This document shows, piece after piece, positions 48,323 to 56,710 of a stretch of 64,000 bases of DNA. Position numbers and translations under genes: made by a program. Below the pieces are notes generated by a model. That model was not told the DNA's origin. It saw nothing but the letters and a program-made list of their open reading frames with translations, and did not search any database. Source of the stretch: Bergeyella porcorum. GTDB taxonomy: Bacteria; Bacteroidota; Bacteroidia; Flavobacteriales; Weeksellaceae. Every line of letters starts with the position of its first letter. Positions within the stretch are counted from its first letter, which is position 1. The stretch is from NCBI RefSeq assembly GCF_042427575.1, contig NZ_JBHMFD010000001.1:62001-126000 (forward strand), given 5' to 3'.

Positions 48323-49942
48323 ATGAAAGCAGAAGAAAAGAAGCTTCAAGAAATATTTGCAAACCAAAATGTTTATGAAATTCCAAATTATCAGAGACCA
48401 TATTCTTGGAATCAAGATAATGTTAGCGAATTAATTAGTGATACATTGGATGCCTTTGAAAGTCAGGTTAAAGAATATTTCATTGGTTCAATTATTACCA
48501 TTGACAAAACAAAGGAAGACAAGATTTTTGAAGTTGTAGATGGTCAACAACGACTTACCACCCTCACTATAATTTTTGCTGGACTTAGAAACTTAATTAA
48601 AGATGAAGCTGTAAAATCAGAAATTCAAAAGAAAATTCTGCCTATAAATATTTTTACAGATGAACCTGAAACACCTCGATTAGTCGTAAGAAATCAAGAT
48701 GAGAGTTTTTTTTACGACCATATCTTATTGTCCAAACCTTTGGACAAAAAAGTTTCCATAACAGAAACAAAAGCACGATTTATTAGCAATTTAGAAACTG
48801 TCGAAAACTTACTTTCTGTTTTTGATGAAGTTTTTCTAAAAAAATATACAAATTATCTGTTACAAAATGTTTTTGTTGTTTTAGTAAAAACAGAAAGTTT
48901 TGATTCTGCTTATCGTTTGTTCACGGTTTTAAACGCTCGTGGCTTACCTCTTTCAAATGCTGATTTACTTAAAAACTTACTTTTCGGAAGATGTAAATCT
49001 GAAATAGAAAAACAAAGAGTTGAAAATTTATGGAATGATTTAGAGGATATAATTAAAATAAAAAACTTAGATTATTTTCTAAGCCATTATAGAACTGCAA
49101 TAAAAGGGAATAAAGCCCAAACAGATTTATTTAAAGAATACAATGATTATCTTAAATCAAATTCTGAATTATCTTCAGAAGAATTCTGCAAAAAATTAAA
49201 TTATTCTGCAAAAAACTACAAAAAAATTATTGAAAATAATTTTGAAAATAACGGAATCAAAAAGATTATTTATTCACTTAAAAATGTAAGTTATGATGAA
49301 TGGATTCCTACATTATTGGCTTTCTTAGATAAACCAATAAATGATTTTGAATTTATTGATTTTGCACAACTTATTGAAAAAATCACATATCAAAATTGGA
49401 TAAGAAGACTTGGTAGAACTCAAAGAAATACTGTTTATTATAATGTAATCATCCTAATAAATAAACAAGCCTCGAAAAATGAAGTAATTGAAAAAATTAT
49501 TGAGCATAAAAACAACGAAGAATTTTTCAATATTTTAAACTCAAATCTTTATGGAATGTCCTATGCAAAAGCCATATTATTAAGATTAGAAAATGGAACG
49601 CAGGATGACTCTGTAGCGAAAGAATTTTCAGGAATAATTTCAATAGAACATATTTTACCACAAAAAGCAACTGATGATTATTGGATGAAAAGATTTTCTG
49701 AACAAGAAATTTTTGAAAATGTTCATAAAATTGGAAATCTCGTTTTATTAAGTGGAAAGAAAAATTCACAAGCTCAAAACTATAATTTCGATCGAAAAAA
49801 AGATATTTATTTCAAAAAAAATGAAAAGGTATCTTTTGATTTGACGAAAGAAATTCTTGCCGAAGATGAATGGACTTTGGATAAAATAAATGAAAGACAA
49901 AATAAATTAATTGAGTCAGCAAAAAGACTTTGGAATATCTAA
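48323..49942 (+). CDS. GmrSD-type (DUF262/DUF1524) modification-dependent restriction protein
   Basis: 539 residues. The DUF262 half has 'YEIPNYQRPYSW' and 'FEVVDGQQRLTTLTII' (DGQQR at 73-77), the nucleotide-hydrolysis signature of GmrS-like proteins. The C-terminal DUF1524 half has an HNH-like site: 'ISIEHILPQKA' (Glu442-His443) and 'HKIGNLVLLSGKKNSQAQNYNFDRKK'. This single-chain GmrSD layout is the type IV restriction plan, cutting phage DNA with modified cytosine. The gene is richer in A and T than carA and carB on either side and sits between them, 111 nt after carA and 5 nt before carB, so it looks acquired and shares the operon's transcription. Confidence 0.85.
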   Translation: MKAEEKKLQEIFANQNVYEIPNYQRPYSWNQDNVSELISDTLDAFESQVKEYFIGSIITIDKTKEDKIFEVVDGQQRLTTLTIIFAGLRNLIKDEAVKSEIQKKILPINIFTDEPETPRLVVRNQDESFFYDHILLSKPLDKKVSITETKARFISNLETVENLLSVFDEVFLKKYTNYLLQNVFVVLVKTESFDSAYRLFTVLNARGLPLSNADLLKNLLFGRCKSEIEKQRVENLWNDLEDIIKIKNLDYFLSHYRTAIKGNKAQTDLFKEYNDYLKSNSELSSEEFCKKLNYSAKNYKKIIENNFENNGIKKIIYSLKNVSYDEWIPTLLAFLDKPINDFEFIDFAQLIEKITYQNWIRRLGRTQRNTVYYNVIILINKQASKNEVIEKIIEHKNNEEFFNILNSNLYGMSYAKAILLRLENGTQDDSVAKEFSGIISIEHILPQKATDDYWMKRFSEQEIFENVHKIGNLVLLSGKKNSQAQNYNFDRKKDIYFKKNEKVSFDLTKEILAEDEWTLDKINERQNKLIESAKRLWNI

Positions 49943-49947
49943 TTAGT

Positions 49948-52900
49948 ATGAAACGCACAGACATAAAAACCATTTTAGTAATAGGCTCTGGTCCCATCAT
50001 CATTGGGCAGGCCGCTGAATTTGATTACTCTGGAACGCAGGCGTGTCTTTCTTTGAAAGAAGAAGGCTACCGCGTTATCTTGATTAACTCCAATCCTGCA
50101 ACCATTATGACCGATGTGGAAATCGCCCATAAAGTTTATATCGAGCCTATTTCCTTAGAATTTGTCAGTCATATCATCAGAAAAGAAAGACCAGATGCTT
50201 TGCTCCCTACTTTGGGCGGACAAACGGGGCTTAATATGGCGGTAGAATTGGAAAAATCAGGGATATTAGAAGAATGCAAAGTAGAAGTTTTAGGCACCAA
50301 GTTATCTGCCATCAATAGAGCAGAGGATAGAGATTTGTTCCGCGAACTGATGAACGAACTAGGCGAACCCGTGCCAGAATCTGATATTGTAAATACCGTA
50401 GAAGGGGCATTAGACTTTGCCAATCAAATCGGTTATCCTGTAATTGTTCGTCCAGCCTTTACAATGGGAGGAACAGGCGGAGGAATTGCTTCCAGTGAAG
50501 AGGAACTTCGCGAAATTGCCGAATTGGGACTGAAGCATAGCCCTGTAACCCAATGTTTGATAGAAAAATCCATCGCGGGATACAAGGAAATAGAATACGA
50601 AGTGATGCGTGATGCCAATGACAATGCCATTGTGGTTTGTAATATGGAAAACATAGACCCCGTGGGCGTTCACACGGGAGATTCTATTGTAGTAGCACCA
50701 TCGCAGACGCTTTCGGATAGAGAATATCAGATGCTGAGAAATGCTTCACTGAAAATCATTAGAGCCTTAGGCATCGAAGGAGGGTGTAATGTGCAATTAG
50801 CTTTAGATCCACATTCCTTCAATTATTATGTGATAGAGGTAAACCCAAGAGTTTCCCGTTCATCTGCATTGGCAAGTAAAGCAACAGGATATCCAATCGC
50901 CAAAATTGCTGCTAAAATTGCGGTGGGATTAACCCTTGATGAAATTATGAACCCAGTAACGGATAAAACTTATGCTTGTTTTGAACCAGCATTAGACTAT
51001 GTAGTGACCAAGTTTCCAAGGTTTCCATTCGATAAATTTGAAACAGCGGATAGAAGGCTATCCACTCAAATGAAAGCTACAGGAGAAGTGATGGCTATTG
51101 GAAGAAACTTTGAAGAATCTCTACAAAAAGCCATTCGTTCTTTGGAAACAGGAATCCGTCACATTGGTCTGAAAACCAAACAAGCAGAAGCCCTTACTGC
51201 GGAGGAAATTGAAAGAAGAATTAAAATCTGTGATGATGAGCGTTTGTTCATCATTGGGGATGCTCTTAGGAGAGGGTATGATTGGGAACAAATCGTAGAA
51301 TGGAGCAAGATAGACAAGTTTTTCATTTGGAAAATCAAAAAGTTAATTGATTTTGAACAGAAATTAGCCGATTTATCTCAATTTAACATTTCGGAACAGA
51401 TTAGCATTGTAAAAGAAGCAAAAAAATTAGGCTTTGCCGATGTCAATATCGCTCACCTTTGGGGCAAAACGCAAAGGGAAGTTTTCCAATTCCGAAAAGA
51501 CAATGGCATAATGCCAGTCTATAAAATGGTAGATACTTGTGCCGCTGAATTTGAAAGTGAAACGCCTTATTTCTACGGTACTTACGAGGAAGAAAACGAA
51601 AGCATCGTAACCGATAAAGAGAAAATCATTGTACTCGGGTCTGGACCTATCCGCATTGGGCAAGGGGTTGAGTTTGATTATGCTACGGTGCATTCCGTTT
51701 GGGCAATCAAGGAAATGGGGTACGAAGCCATCATCATCAACAACAACCCTGAAACGGTTTCCACAGACTTTTCCATTTCGGATAAATTATACTTTGAGCC
51801 ACTCACCGAAGAAGATGTAATGAACATTATAGAACTGGAAAAGCCCAAAGGCGTAGTGGTTCAGTTTGGTGGGCAAACGGCGATTAACTTAGCAGATAAA
51901 TTAGCCGCTCACGGCGTTCAGATTTTGGGAACTTCTTTGGAAGACCTTGATAGAGCCGAAAACCGAGATAAGTTTGAGAAAGCCCTTCAAGAGTTGGGCA
52001 TTCCACAGCCAAAAGGCAAGACTTCTACTTCTAAGGAAGAAGCCATCAAAATTGCCAATGAAATAGGATATCCCGTTTTGGTGCGTCCGTCTTATGTATT
52101 GGGTGGTCGTGCAATGGAAATTGTATATAACGAAACCGAACTGGCTCACTATATGGAGAATGCCGTAGAGGCAAGTCCAGAGCATCCTGTACTTATCGAC
52201 CGCTATATGCTGGGTAAAGAGGTGGAGATAGATGCCATTTGCGATGGGGAAACGGTAGTTATTCCAGGGATTATGGAGCATATTGAGCGTGCGGGGGTTC
52301 ACTCTGGGGACTCTATCGCGGTGTATCCTCCTCAGAATGTAAGTGAAAAGGAAATCCAAACCTTGGTAGATTATACCCAAAGATTAGCCAAAGGACTGAA
52401 TGTTATTGGATTGATGAACATCCAGTATGTTTTATTTGAAGGTAATGTTTATGTGATTGAAGTGAATCCTCGCTCGTCTAGAACTGTACCTTTCCTTTCC
52501 AAAATCACCAATGTACCAATGGCAAACTTGGCTACCAAAGCCATTTTAGGCACGAAGTTGAAAGACCTTGGCTATGAAAATGGTTTAGTACCGAATAAAA
52601 AAGGCGTGTTTGTAAAAGTTCCTGTTTTCTCCTTCTCAAAACTGACCAAAGTGGATATTTCCCTTGGGCCAGAGATGAAATCTACAGGGGAAGTAATGGG
52701 GAAAGATGTTACTTTGGAGAAAGCCCTTTATAAAGGACTTATTGCCGCAGGAATGAAGGTGCCTACCCACGGAGCAATCCTCTTCACCGTTGCCGATAAA
52801 CATAAAGATGAAGCCACAGCTTTGGCGAAACGCTTCCACGAAATTGGGTTTAGAATATGGGCAACCGAAGGCACGGCAAAGCATTTTGAGAGCAATGGCA

Positions 52901-53145
52901 TCCCTTGCAAGATAGGCTACAAAATAGGGGAGGAAGATGTGAATCTGATAGACCTTATCCAAAAAGGAAAAGTGCAATATGTAGTGAATACCACCACCAA
53001 AGGAAAACAAGCCGAACGCGATGGCTTCCAAATTCGCCGTATGACAGTAGAGAATGGCGTGCCTTGTTTCACTGCAATGGACACCGTAGAAGTCGCCCTA
53101 AAAGTGATAGAAAGTATGAGCTTTAAGATGGAGGTGATGAACTGA
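49948..53145 (+). CDS. carB: Carbamoyl-phosphate synthase large subunit
   Basis: 1065 residues from ATG 49948 (MKRTDIKTILVIGSGPIIIG); six extra codons upstream overlap the preceding gene and were rejected. It has two ATP-grasp halves: 'GRPAFTMGGTGGG'-type in the first and 'YVLGGRAMEIVYN' in the second. Two 'GSGP(I)(I/R)IGQ.(V/A)EFDY' nucleotide loops and a C-terminal MGS-like allosteric domain ('GAILFTVADKHKDEATALAKRF..IGF.IWATEGTA') complete it. It makes carbamoyl phosphate from CO2, ammonia and two ATP for pyrimidine and arginine synthesis. Confidence 0.97.
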   Translation: MKRTDIKTILVIGSGPIIIGQAAEFDYSGTQACLSLKEEGYRVILINSNPATIMTDVEIAHKVYIEPISLEFVSHIIRKERPDALLPTLGGQTGLNMAVELEKSGILEECKVEVLGTKLSAINRAEDRDLFRELMNELGEPVPESDIVNTVEGALDFANQIGYPVIVRPAFTMGGTGGGIASSEEELREIAELGLKHSPVTQCLIEKSIAGYKEIEYEVMRDANDNAIVVCNMENIDPVGVHTGDSIVVAPSQTLSDREYQMLRNASLKIIRALGIEGGCNVQLALDPHSFNYYVIEVNPRVSRSSALASKATGYPIAKIAAKIAVGLTLDEIMNPVTDKTYACFEPALDYVVTKFPRFPFDKFETADRRLSTQMKATGEVMAIGRNFEESLQKAIRSLETGIRHIGLKTKQAEALTAEEIERRIKICDDERLFIIGDALRRGYDWEQIVEWSKIDKFFIWKIKKLIDFEQKLADLSQFNISEQISIVKEAKKLGFADVNIAHLWGKTQREVFQFRKDNGIMPVYKMVDTCAAEFESETPYFYGTYEEENESIVTDKEKIIVLGSGPIRIGQGVEFDYATVHSVWAIKEMGYEAIIINNNPETVSTDFSISDKLYFEPLTEEDVMNIIELEKPKGVVVQFGGQTAINLADKLAAHGVQILGTSLEDLDRAENRDKFEKALQELGIPQPKGKTSTSKEEAIKIANEIGYPVLVRPSYVLGGRAMEIVYNETELAHYMENAVEASPEHPVLIDRYMLGKEVEIDAICDGETVVIPGIMEHIERAGVHSGDSIAVYPPQNVSEKEIQTLVDYTQRLAKGLNVIGLMNIQYVLFEGNVYVIEVNPRSSRTVPFLSKITNVPMANLATKAILGTKLKDLGYENGLVPNKKGVFVKVPVFSFSKLTKVDISLGPEMKSTGEVMGKDVTLEKALYKGLIAAGMKVPTHGAILFTVADKHKDEATALAKRFHEIGFRIWATEGTAKHFESNGIPCKIGYKIGEEDVNLIDLIQKGKVQYVVNTTTKGKQAERDGFQIRRMTVENGVPCFTAMDTVEVALKVIESMSFKMEVMN

Positions 53146-53183
53146 GTGCGACCTGCACAGGGATTTTAAATAACAAAGAAAAT

Positions 53184-53216
53184 AAGGGAGCAAAAAAACT
53201 GCTCTCTTGTTTTTTA
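53184..53216 (+). terminator. Terminator of the pyrimidine operon
   Basis: Stem AAGGGAGCA / TGCTCTCTT (one G-U), 7-nt loop, then TGTTTTTT. Closely related hairpin sequence recurs at 53800-53834 and, in part, at 54085-54114. Confidence 0.85.
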
Positions 53217-53300
53217 TGCTTTATAAGGAGACTTTTAAAATAATATCCTTATTATGAAGATTTTGGTCAAAAATTTTTATATTTGCTCAAAATATATGAT

Positions 53301-53519
53301 ATGGCAACTACTACTATCCTTAGTGCAGAAGTAAGCACAGAAGACATTCCAGTATTAGAGGCTTTGCTCAAAAAATTCAAGGCAAAATCCATAAAATTTG
53401 AAGAAAAAGACCCTACCAAAATGAGCAAGGAAGAGTTTTTTTCTAAAATAGACAAGGCTCGAAAGTCTCCCAGCAGAAAAGTTTCGGAGAAAGAAATAAA
53501 GGAAATGTTTGGCGTATGA
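53301..53519 (+). CDS. Antitoxin of a type II toxin-antitoxin pair
   Basis: 72 residues from ATG 53301 (MATTTILSAEVS); the frame's earlier TTG-start extension lies beside the TATATTTG -7 element (53278-53285) and is unlikely. 'VSTEDIPVLEALLKKFKAKSIKFEEKD' followed by a Lys/Ser/Glu-rich tail fits small Bacteroidota antitoxins paired with Txe/YoeB-like toxins. The stop overlaps the toxin start (ATGA at 53516), the usual coupling. Confidence 0.7.
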   Translation: MATTTILSAEVSTEDIPVLEALLKKFKAKSIKFEEKDPTKMSKEEFFSKIDKARKSPSRKVSEKEIKEMFGV

Positions 53520-53787
53520 GCTACGAAATAGAATTTAGCGAAGACTTTGAGAAGCAAATTCCTAAATTCAAAAGCTATCCTAAACTGATGAAGAAAATAG
53601 GAAATTTTATTCTCGAACTGAAAGAAACTCCCAAAACACAGGCACAGGCAAACCCGAAGAACTGAAAGGGTATAAAGACCAGTCGGTGTGGTCTCGGCGG
53701 ATAGATAAAAAACATCGGTTGGTGTATGAAATCTTAGAAGACCAAAACGCCGTGAAAATCCTTTCTGCTTGGGGACATTATGAGTAA
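53516..53787 (+). pseudogene. Txe/YoeB-like mRNA interferase toxin, frameshifted
   Basis: The first frame gives 49 residues (53516-53665): 'MSYEIEFSEDFEKQIPKF..YPKLMKKI' then stops. The family's C-terminus continues in another frame to 53787: 'EELKGYKDQSVWSRRIDKKHRLVYEIL' and 'VKILSAWGHYE', containing the His and Tyr expected of YoeB-type RNases. Joining the two requires removal of 2 bases in an ACACAGGCACAGGC stretch near 53635-53648, where a CA seems duplicated. The toxin is therefore inactive unless the shift is a sequencing error or is corrected. Confidence 0.8.
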
Positions 53788-54140
53788 AATATCACGAAAA
53801 CAAGGGAGCAAAAACACTGCTCTCTTGTTTTTTATCCTTATAATTCCATAAAAACTGCTACTTTTGAGCGTTTGGAAACGGCATTGGAGATTTTGTGTGA
53901 AGAAAATCAAGGAAATCGAGCGTTAAAAAAGATTTGTTGTTTGAGCGAGGAACGAGCGAAATCGGAGATTCGGCGTAGCCAATTCCAAATCTTTTAGCGA
54001 GATGAGTTGATTTTTAGCAAAATATCCACAGCCTTGAATTTTTGGTTCTTTTGTTTCAAGACAAAAGAACCATAAAAGAAGCCAAAACACTGCTCTCTTG
54101 TTTTTTATCCTTACATTTGTTTCAATTAAAAAAATAGACA
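53788..54140. other. Intergenic repeat debris after the toxin gene
   Basis: It opens with a terminator (ACAAGGGAGCA / TGCTCTCTTGT, 53800-53834). A 30-nt sequence at 53811-53840 is repeated exactly at 54085-54114. Between the copies lies a frame fragment ('FERLETALEILCEENQGNRALKK', from about 53863) with no start, and a perfect 12-bp inverted repeat TGGTTCTTTTGT / ACAAAAGAACCA (54043-54072). TACATTTG at 54112-54119 is a likely -7 element for the next gene. Confidence 0.6.
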
Positions 54141-54905
54141 ATGAAAACCCTCGGAATTATAGGTTGTGGTTGGCTTGGGGTTCATCTTGCCAACCATTTT
54201 TCTACAGATTACAAAATTTATACAACCACCACTGCTGAACAAAAAGCAAAACAACTGAAAAGCCAAAATTTTAACCCTACTATAATAAAATTTTCTGATG
54301 AAAATTCCTCTTTCAATTCCCCTCATTGGGAGGTTTTGCAGGAATTGGAAGCAATTATAATTACCATTCCTTTTGGAAAAAAAATGGATATTCAGAAATT
54401 AGAAAATAGGTTTGAAAATATCAAAAATTTTATTGGAAATTTTCAAAAGTCACTATTTTTGATGAGTTCTACCAGTATTTACCCCGATATTGAAACGGAA
54501 ATTTCAGAAAATACTTTGGAGGAAAAAAAACTAAATCCCAATATTTTAGTCATAGAAAAAAATATGAGAAAAGAGTTTCCTCAAATCAATATTCTTCGGC
54601 TTGGCGGACTAATGGGCGGAAGCCGACAACTGAAAAATTATTCCGTAAAAGACTTAGAAAAACCCGTTAATCACATCCATTATGAAGATATTTGTAAAAT
54701 TGTAGAAATAATGCTACAAAAAAACATCCAATCTAAAATATATAATGTAGTAGCTCCTTTACATCCCTCAAAATTGGAGGTGATTACAGGAAAAATACAC
54801 ACAGATAATATATGTCCCCCAAAAAAATCAAGGATAATCCTTTCTGATGTGATGACAAAAGACTTGAAATACCATTTCTTGCACCCGAATCCTGTCTTTT
54901 TCTAA
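54141..54905 (+). CDS. NAD(P)-binding Rossmann-fold oxidoreductase/epimerase-like protein
   Basis: 254 residues. 'LGIIGCGWLGVHLANHF' is a GxGxxG nucleotide-binding start. 'LEAIIITIPFG', 'LFLMSSTSIYPD' and 'NILRLGGLMGG' follow the extended-SDR (YeeZ-like) pattern. 'HIHYEDICKIVEIML' resembles the substrate side of NAD-dependent epimerases. The SDR Tyr-x3-Lys site is not plain (SSTSIYPD lacks the later Lys), so catalysis is unsure. Confidence 0.75.
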   Translation: MKTLGIIGCGWLGVHLANHFSTDYKIYTTTTAEQKAKQLKSQNFNPTIIKFSDENSSFNSPHWEVLQELEAIIITIPFGKKMDIQKLENRFENIKNFIGNFQKSLFLMSSTSIYPDIETEISENTLEEKKLNPNILVIEKNMRKEFPQINILRLGGLMGGSRQLKNYSVKDLEKPVNHIHYEDICKIVEIMLQKNIQSKIYNVVAPLHPSKLEVITGKIHTDNICPPKKSRIILSDVMTKDLKYHFLHPNPVFF

Positions 54906-54921
54906 AAAAATTAAAATTATT

Positions 54922-55317
54922 TTGTTTAATTATCAGGAAAATGTTAATTTTATCCTCAAAGTAATACAAAGTGAGGGAGAAGTGATGCAAAATGACTACC
55001 AAGTAGTGCAAAATAAGCGTCCAGCAATACAAAGTGAGGGAGAAGTGATGCAAAATGACTACCAAGTAGTGCAAAATAAGCGTCCAGCAATGCAAAATGA
55101 GGAAGAAGTGATGCAAAATGACCACCAAGTAGTGCAAAATAAGCGTCCAGCAATGCAAAATGAGGAAGAAGTGATGCAAAATGATCACCAAGTAGTGCAA
55201 AATAAGCGTCCAGCAATGCAAAATGAGGAAGAAGTGATGCAAAATGACCACCAAGTAGTGCAAAATAAGCGTCCAGTAATGCAAAATGAGGAAGAAGCGA
55301 ATGTATTTATAGAATAA
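54922..55317 (+). CDS. Tandem-repeat protein with 21-residue units made of heptads
   Basis: A 131-codon frame with a TTG start and no good promoter. From 54961 it consists of five 63-nt units (54961, 55024, 55087, 55150, 55213) and a partial sixth. Each unit encodes three related heptads, such as MQNEEEV-MQNDHQV-VQNKRPA. Because the period is a multiple of 3, several frames stay open on both strands, so coding is not proven. If translated it would be a charged, Gln/Asn-rich heptad protein of unknown function. Confidence 0.4.
   Translation: MFNYQENVNFILKVIQSEGEVMQNDYQVVQNKRPAIQSEGEVMQNDYQVVQNKRPAMQNEEEVMQNDHQVVQNKRPAMQNEEEVMQNDHQVVQNKRPAMQNEEEVMQNDHQVVQNKRPVMQNEEEANVFIE
54961..55299. repeat. 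63-bp tandem repeats (five and a part) with 21-bp sub-repeats
   Basis: The units are near-identical. Units 1-2 share GAGGGAGAA and a TAC codon where units 3-5 have GAGGAAGAA and CAC, so the array grew by two rounds of duplication. Each third starts with (A/G)TGCAAAAT or ATACAAAGT. Confidence 0.95.
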
Positions 55318-55348
55318 AAAAATCTAATCATAATAAAAACAGAAAAAT

Positions 55349-56029
55349 ATGGAAGAAAAAATCACAAAAAAAAGAAAGAGTTACTACATTTCTGAGCAAC
55401 AACTCATTCAGAATGTAGGAATTTTGTTTGAAAATCTACAAAATCAGGTAGAATTAAAAGTAGAACTAGAAGAATATGGCTATGATGAGCAAGAAATAGC
55501 CAAAGGAAAGGCTTTATATGATAAGGCTTTAGAAGAGTATCAAAAAAACATCAAAGAAGGGCAAGAAGAGACCTCTGCCTACCAAATTTTTACTCAAAAG
55601 ATAGATGAAGTATCCGAAATATATAGTACCGACCGCAAGAAAGCACGCATTATCTTCAAAGATGAGGCAGGAACTCTTATCAATCTCCGTTTAAAAGGTA
55701 AGCCCTCCCAAAGCATCGCTGGAATGTTGGATGATATGAAGGTGTTTTATACCACCATTCAGCAAAATGAAAACCTCCTTAACCCACTGAAACGACTAAA
55801 AATCAGTGCGGAACATATTACCCAACAAATCCAAAACCTTACCGATACAGAGAAAGCCTACGCCAACTATACCCGAGAGAAAGGCGAAAGCCAACAGGCA
55901 ACGAAAGACAAAAATTTAGCTTTCTCTAATATGGAGAAATGGGTAAGAGAGTTTTATAGTATTGCAAAAATTGCTCTTGAAGACAAGCCTCAGCTTTTAG
56001 AGAGTGTAGGTAAATTTGTGAGAAGCTAA
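55349..56029 (+). CDS. Cytosolic helical protein, unknown
   Basis: 226 residues, no signal peptide, strongly helical and charged ('ELEEYGYDEQEIAKGKALYDKALEEYQKNIKEGQEET'). The C-terminal half ('LNPLKRLKISAEHITQQIQNLTDTEKAYANYTREKG') may form a helical bundle. It has no motif I recognise. It lies just after the tandem-repeat ORF and may share a transcript with it. Confidence 0.6.
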   Translation: MEEKITKKRKSYYISEQQLIQNVGILFENLQNQVELKVELEEYGYDEQEIAKGKALYDKALEEYQKNIKEGQEETSAYQIFTQKIDEVSEIYSTDRKKARIIFKDEAGTLINLRLKGKPSQSIAGMLDDMKVFYTTIQQNENLLNPLKRLKISAEHITQQIQNLTDTEKAYANYTREKGESQQATKDKNLAFSNMEKWVREFYSIAKIALEDKPQLLESVGKFVRS

Positions 56030-56067
56030 ACCTGTCATAATCTAAAAGAAGACAACTAAAATACTAC

Positions 56068-56103
56068 AAAAACCCTTTCGGAAAAGCTTCGGAAGGGTTT
56101 TTA
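56068..56103 (+). terminator. Terminator after the helical protein
   Basis: 10-bp stem AAAAACCCTT / AAGGGTTTTT with inner G/C-rich loop, T-tail. Confidence 0.85.
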
Positions 56104-56195
56104 TTAACCTTTCTTAAAACGAGACAATCTACCAAAGAATTGTATGGAGAATTGAAAGATATAGTTTAACTTTGTGATATCAATATTAATCCATT

Positions 56196-56603
56196 ATGAT
56201 GAATTGTTTATCGAGAAACTTCGTTTTGTTACTAGGACTTTCAGTATTGTTTTCTTGCAACAGAGAAGAAACTTCGGAGTACATTACAGAAATAGCCCAG
56301 CTGAAAGTAGATAGTATATTGGTGCCTCAGGATACCATCGCTATCCATTCTACGCAAATGCTAAGAACCTACTTTACGCTTCAGCAGGGTTGCGAGGGAC
56401 TTTATAATATAGATTATCAAAGCGAAAACGAACTGATAAGAAACATTACGCCCTACAAATACAAAACCAATATAGCCTGTGGAAGTGCAGCAGCAGGGCA
56501 TTCTGATATTTCCTTTACTCCGAAAGAATCAGGGACTTACACCTTGAAATTTTACAGCGGAGAGAATACTTGGATTACTAAAAATATTGTAGTCGTTGAT
56601 TAA
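56196..56603 (+). CDS. Lipoprotein, unknown
   Basis: 135 residues. 'FVLLLGLSVLFSCNRE' is a lipobox (FS-Cys near residue 22), so it is lipid-anchored, likely to the outer membrane. The mature part has beta strands and two further cysteines ('QQGCEGLYNIDY', 'NIACGSAAAGHSD') that could form a disulfide, with an Ig-like look ('SGTYTLKFYSGENTWITKNIVVVD'). A TAACTTTG -7 match lies at 56167-56174. Confidence 0.7.
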   Translation: MMNCLSRNFVLLLGLSVLFSCNREETSEYITEIAQLKVDSILVPQDTIAIHSTQMLRTYFTLQQGCEGLYNIDYQSENELIRNITPYKYKTNIACGSAAAGHSDISFTPKESGTYTLKFYSGENTWITKNIVVVD

Positions 56604-56710
56604 TTGTTAATTATCAATTATAAATTGTTAACTATAAATGGTTAACTATAAATGGTTAATTATAAATTATTAATTAACCAACAACCAACAACCAACAACC
56701 ATCAATAATC
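56604..56710. repeat. Short AT-rich direct repeats
   Basis: Copies of AACTATAAATGGTTA and TTATAAATT, then AACAACCAACAACC words, fill the gap before the AddB-like gene. Same low-complexity class as at 3190-3215 and 17220-17255. Confidence 0.6.

Noticed and set aside
54784..55284. 166-codon minus-strand frame with His/Leu-rich repeats
   Set aside because: It mirrors the 63-bp tandem array; a period divisible by three keeps all frames open. It has no promoter, and it overlaps the end of the oxidoreductase gene.
54961..55299. CRISPR array from the 63-bp repeats
   Set aside because: Units are contiguous, with no unique spacers, and no cas genes are in the window.
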